64,000 bases of DNA from Enterocloster bolteae. Its GTDB lineage: Bacteria; Bacillota; Clostridia; Lachnospirales; Lachnospiraceae. This document shows positions 61,378-64,000 of this stretch, in pieces. The notes beneath the pieces were generated by a model. It was not told the origin of the DNA. It made no database searches and saw only the letters and a list, made by a program, of their open reading frames with translations. Position 1 is the first letter of the stretch. Each line of letters begins with the position of its first letter. A program made the position numbers and the translations under genes. The stretch lies in the NCBI RefSeq assembly GCF_002234575.2, contig NZ_CP022464.2, positions 372,001-436,000 of the forward strand. The letters are read 5' to 3'.

Positions 61378-62847
61378 GTGAGACCGACATTTATGGGGCT
61401 GGAGACAGCCAAAAGAGGAATTCAGGTTAATCAGAAGGCCATTGATATTGTAGGCAATAATATAAGCAATTCCAAAACAAAAGGGTATACCAGGCAGCGT
61501 CTGGATACAGTGAGTGTCCATACCTATGGAAGCAGCCAGTATAACTACAGTTCCATCCCCCTGGCCGGGCAGGGTGTGGATGCCAGGGGAGTGGCACAGA
61601 TCCGCAATCCGTACCTGGATGCCAAGTTCAGGCAGCAGTACGGCGATGTGGGGTATTACGACCAGAAGGCAGCCATTATGGACCAGATAGAGGGAATCAT
61701 CAGCGATCCGGAGGTAGAGGGAACCGGTATCAAGGCAGCATTGACCACCTTATCCCAGGCACTGGCGGATTTCAGCCAGTCCCCTTATCAGGAGACCAAT
61801 GCCAATATAGTCATGAACGCATTTAAGGGTGTGACCCAGGTCCTCAATGAGTATGACGCCAATTTAAAGACCCTGATGGAACAGACTAAAAATGACCTGT
61901 CGGTGGCTGTTGAGGATATCAACACAAAATTGGACCAGCTGTCTGAACTGAACAGCTCCATTGCCCATGAGATATTCAGCAACAACGATTATGATGGGGT
62001 CAACTATGGGCCCAATGACCTTCTGGACCAGAGAAATGTTATACTGGATGATTTGTCGCGGTACGGCGATGTGCAGGTGACGGACCTGGAGGACGGAAAG
62101 ATTCAGGTTAAAATTAATGGGAAAGTGGTGGTGGACGCTTCGGGGGCTTCCTACACCAATGATAAGCTTAACATAGGCAGCGACGGCGTTACTCTGACTT
62201 GGAACAGCAACAACCAGAATGCCAATCTGGGAGCAGGGGCCATCAGAGGATTTACGGATATGCTGACTGGTGCTGACCCAATCAATGCGGGAATACCTTA
62301 CTACCAGAATAAGATGGACAATTTTGCCCAGACCCTGGCAGATGTGTTTAACAATAAAATTCATGCGGATGACCCTGATTTCCCTGATAAGTACAAGTTT
62401 CTTCTCCAGGGCGGTGTTGACGGCAAGGTTACAGCGGGAAATATCAGCATCAGTGACCAGTGGGCCGATGACGTGTCCTATATAATCCGCAAACAGAATC
62501 CGGACGGAGAGCTGGACAATCAGGATATACTGGATATGAAGGCGGCGTTTGAGCAGGATTTTAATTTTGGAGGGGAATACACGGGTACATTCAGCGAATT
62601 TATTACCAGCGTCACCAATACACTGGGAAGCGGAATCAAGACAAACAGCGCCAGGATGAGTGCTTCCCTGGCTATTGCGGAAAGCGCTGATTCGGAGCGT
62701 ATGGGCGTGTCCGGCGTTTCCCTGAATGAAGAAGGAATCAGCATGATGACATACAACAAGGCCTATCAGGCTCTGGGAAGGCTTATGACCACCATGGACG
62801 AGCAGCTGGATATGATTATCAACAAGATGGGCATAGTAGGGCGTTAA
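61378..62847 (+). CDS. flgK: Flagellar hook-associated protein 1, FlgK
   Basis: The start is GTG at 61378 after GGAGAG; 489 residues. The N-terminus (TFMGLETAKRGIQVNQKAIDIVGNNISNSKTKGYTRQR) and C-terminus (SGVSLNEEGISMMTYNKAYQALGRLMTTMDEQLDMIINKMG) are the conserved rod/hook domains. It links hook and filament and precedes flgL by 10 bp. Confidence 0.95.
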   Translation: MRPTFMGLETAKRGIQVNQKAIDIVGNNISNSKTKGYTRQRLDTVSVHTYGSSQYNYSSIPLAGQGVDARGVAQIRNPYLDAKFRQQYGDVGYYDQKAAIMDQIEGIISDPEVEGTGIKAALTTLSQALADFSQSPYQETNANIVMNAFKGVTQVLNEYDANLKTLMEQTKNDLSVAVEDINTKLDQLSELNSSIAHEIFSNNDYDGVNYGPNDLLDQRNVILDDLSRYGDVQVTDLEDGKIQVKINGKVVVDASGASYTNDKLNIGSDGVTLTWNSNNQNANLGAGAIRGFTDMLTGADPINAGIPYYQNKMDNFAQTLADVFNNKIHADDPDFPDKYKFLLQGGVDGKVTAGNISISDQWADDVSYIIRKQNPDGELDNQDILDMKAAFEQDFNFGGEYTGTFSEFITSVTNTLGSGIKTNSARMSASLAIAESADSERMGVSGVSLNEEGISMMTYNKAYQALGRLMTTMDEQLDMIINKMGIVGR

Positions 62848-62857
62848 GGAGGAGCAT

Positions 62858-63841
62858 ATGAGAATCACGGAAAATATGATGACATCTACCTATAACAGGA
62901 ATCTCCAGAGGAATATATCTGATTTGGCGTCCTCCAACCTGAAGCTGTCGTCCAAGCGTCAGTATAATCATGTATCGGAGGACCCGGCAACAGCGTCAAA
63001 GGCCTTTGCCATCAGGGACCAGATTGCCAGGTCTGAGGAACATATCAGCGTGGTGAAGAACGCAAGGGGAGAGCTGGATACAGCGGATTCCAACATTGTT
63101 ACCCTGAACTCCATACTTGAAACAGTATACGAAAAGGCCACCAAGGCAGGCGGCGCCAGCAGCCAGGATTCCATGGATGCCATTGCGGAGGAGCTGGGCG
63201 GTCTTAAGGAGGAGATTCTGCAGACCATGAACGCCAAGTATGGGGACAAATTCCTGTTTTCCGGTTCGTCCAACAGCGAAGCTCCGTTCACCGTGGATGG
63301 GGACGGAAATCTGCTGTTTAACGGCAAGCCGGTGGATGCCTATGATAAGAACGATCCGGACACGTATTTTGACGAGAATAAGCCGGTTTATCTGGATATC
63401 GGATTCGGTACATACGCGTCGGGAACCAACACGGCAAAGACAGGAATTAAGATTTCCACATCAGGCGTGGATGTGCTGGGATACGGAAAGGACGAGAACG
63501 GGCTTCCCAACAATCTCTACAGCCTCATAGGCAAGGTGGAGGAGCAGTTAAGGGGCGGCGATAAGGAGGGGGCAATGGATACCCTGTCGCAGCTTAAGAA
63601 GAAGCAGAGCAATATTTCCATTGCCACATCTGAGCTAGGAACAAGAGAAAAACTTCTGGACCGCACAGAGGACCGTCTGGAGACAGGACTTATTAATTTA
63701 CAGAAGAGCCAGACAGACCTGGAGTCGGTTAAGATTGAGACGGAGGCTATTAACAACAAATCATGTGAGACAGCCTGGATGATTACCCTTCAGCTGGGAT
63801 CCAGCATCATACCGCCGTCCATATTTGACTTTATGAAATAA
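62858..63841 (+). CDS. flgL: Flagellar hook-associated protein 3, FlgL
   Basis: The 327-residue protein has a flagellin-like N-terminus (MRITENMMTSTYNRNLQRN, SSKRQYNHVSEDPATASKA) and a C-terminal helix with NIATSELGTR-like SIATSELGTREKLLDRTEDRLE. The LFSGSSNSEAPFTVDGDG block is typical of FlgL. It completes the hook-filament junction. Confidence 0.94.
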   Translation: MRITENMMTSTYNRNLQRNISDLASSNLKLSSKRQYNHVSEDPATASKAFAIRDQIARSEEHISVVKNARGELDTADSNIVTLNSILETVYEKATKAGGASSQDSMDAIAEELGGLKEEILQTMNAKYGDKFLFSGSSNSEAPFTVDGDGNLLFNGKPVDAYDKNDPDTYFDENKPVYLDIGFGTYASGTNTAKTGIKISTSGVDVLGYGKDENGLPNNLYSLIGKVEEQLRGGDKEGAMDTLSQLKKKQSNISIATSELGTREKLLDRTEDRLETGLINLQKSQTDLESVKIETEAINNKSCETAWMITLQLGSSIIPPSIFDFMK

Positions 63842-63862
63842 GTTGAAAAGAGGTGTCTGAGG

Positions 63863-64000
63863 ATGAACGTCCTAAAAATCACATCTACCCCCATTAAGCT
63901 GTCCATGACCTCCCAGCGCGCCAGGCTTGAGAGCAGGCTGCCGGACCCTGAGGTGGGAATCATCCGCAATCCGGGGAAGCTGAACATGAAATCAGATCAT
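63863..64000 (+). CDS. DUF6470-family protein (YviE-like), 5' part only
   Basis: Only the first 46 codons are in the window (MNVLKITSTPIKLSMTSQRARLES and continuing). The start resembles DUF6470/YviE proteins that lie between flgL and fliW-csrA in Firmicutes. If that order holds, fliW and csrA should follow just beyond the window, which would fit the CsrA-type hairpins before flagellin. Confidence 0.65.
   Translation, partial: MNVLKITSTPIKLSMTSQRARLESRLPDPEVGIIRNPGKLNMKSDH

Overview
The window comes from a strictly anaerobic, spore-forming, flagellated Firmicute. The gene families (glgC/glgD pair, spoVG, spoVT, HydE, glycine-reductase-type selenoprotein, clostridial flagellar operon) and a moderately GC-rich sequence with strong AGGAGG ribosome sites suggest a gut Lachnospiraceae of the Enterocloster / Clostridium clostridioforme type. 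This placement is inferred from gene content, not from a database match.

Layout. 1-2037: glycogen synthesis (end of glgC, glgD) and spoVG. 2107-3566: a complete ISL3-family insertion sequence inserted in the T-tract of the spoVG terminator, with an 8-bp target duplication. 3814-6208: a PD-(D/E)XK (Rpn-like) protein and a convergent FAD-dependent oxidoreductase. 6647-11852: a monofunctional peptidoglycan transglycosylase, pth and mfd. 11937-12523: two small minus-strand genes (DUF1622 and a TM1266-type regulator).

12956-20543 is a seven-gene operon for a nitrogenase-like system: a NifH-like reductase, two NifD/K-like subunits, a Fec/Btu-type ABC importer (lipoprotein, permease, ATPase) and a HydE-type radical SAM enzyme. 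It sits behind a sigma-A promoter and a roughly 240-nt leader that ends in an intrinsic terminator, which looks like a riboswitch or attenuator. Its substrate is unknown.

spoVT (20651-21199) is followed by a 9.6-kb AT-richer island bounded by two almost identical 65-bp copies of one terminator (21223-21287 and 30844-30908). The island encodes a GldA-like dehydrogenase, a TRAP transporter (DctP, DctQ, DctM), a glycine/sarcosine/betaine-reductase component B pair (GrdE-like proprotein and a GrdB-like selenoprotein with in-frame UGA at 28043-28045), an RpiR regulator and an FGGY kinase. It looks like a mobile catabolic module using selenium-dependent reductive cleavage on an unidentified, imported, polyol- or sugar-related substrate.

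30994-34710: a NlpC/P60 cell-wall hydrolase and two tandem paralogous cell-wall-binding-repeat proteins, followed by a 16-bp tandem repeat. 35155-64000: a large flagellar locus (fliE-F-G-H-I-J-K, flgD, flgE, flbD, motA, fliY, flhA, fliA, flgF, flgG, FapA-like DUF342, YlqG/YlqH-like export-switch pair, PilZ protein, VanY-like peptidase, flagellin, ParA, ComFB-like, flgM, flgN, flgK, flgL, DUF6470). Several usual members are absent from their expected places: flgB, flgC, motB, fliL, fliM, fliO/P/Q/R, flhB and flhF. The flagellin leader carries two hairpins with GGA loops, as expected for CsrA/FliW control, and sigma-28-type promoter elements precede flagellin and flgM.
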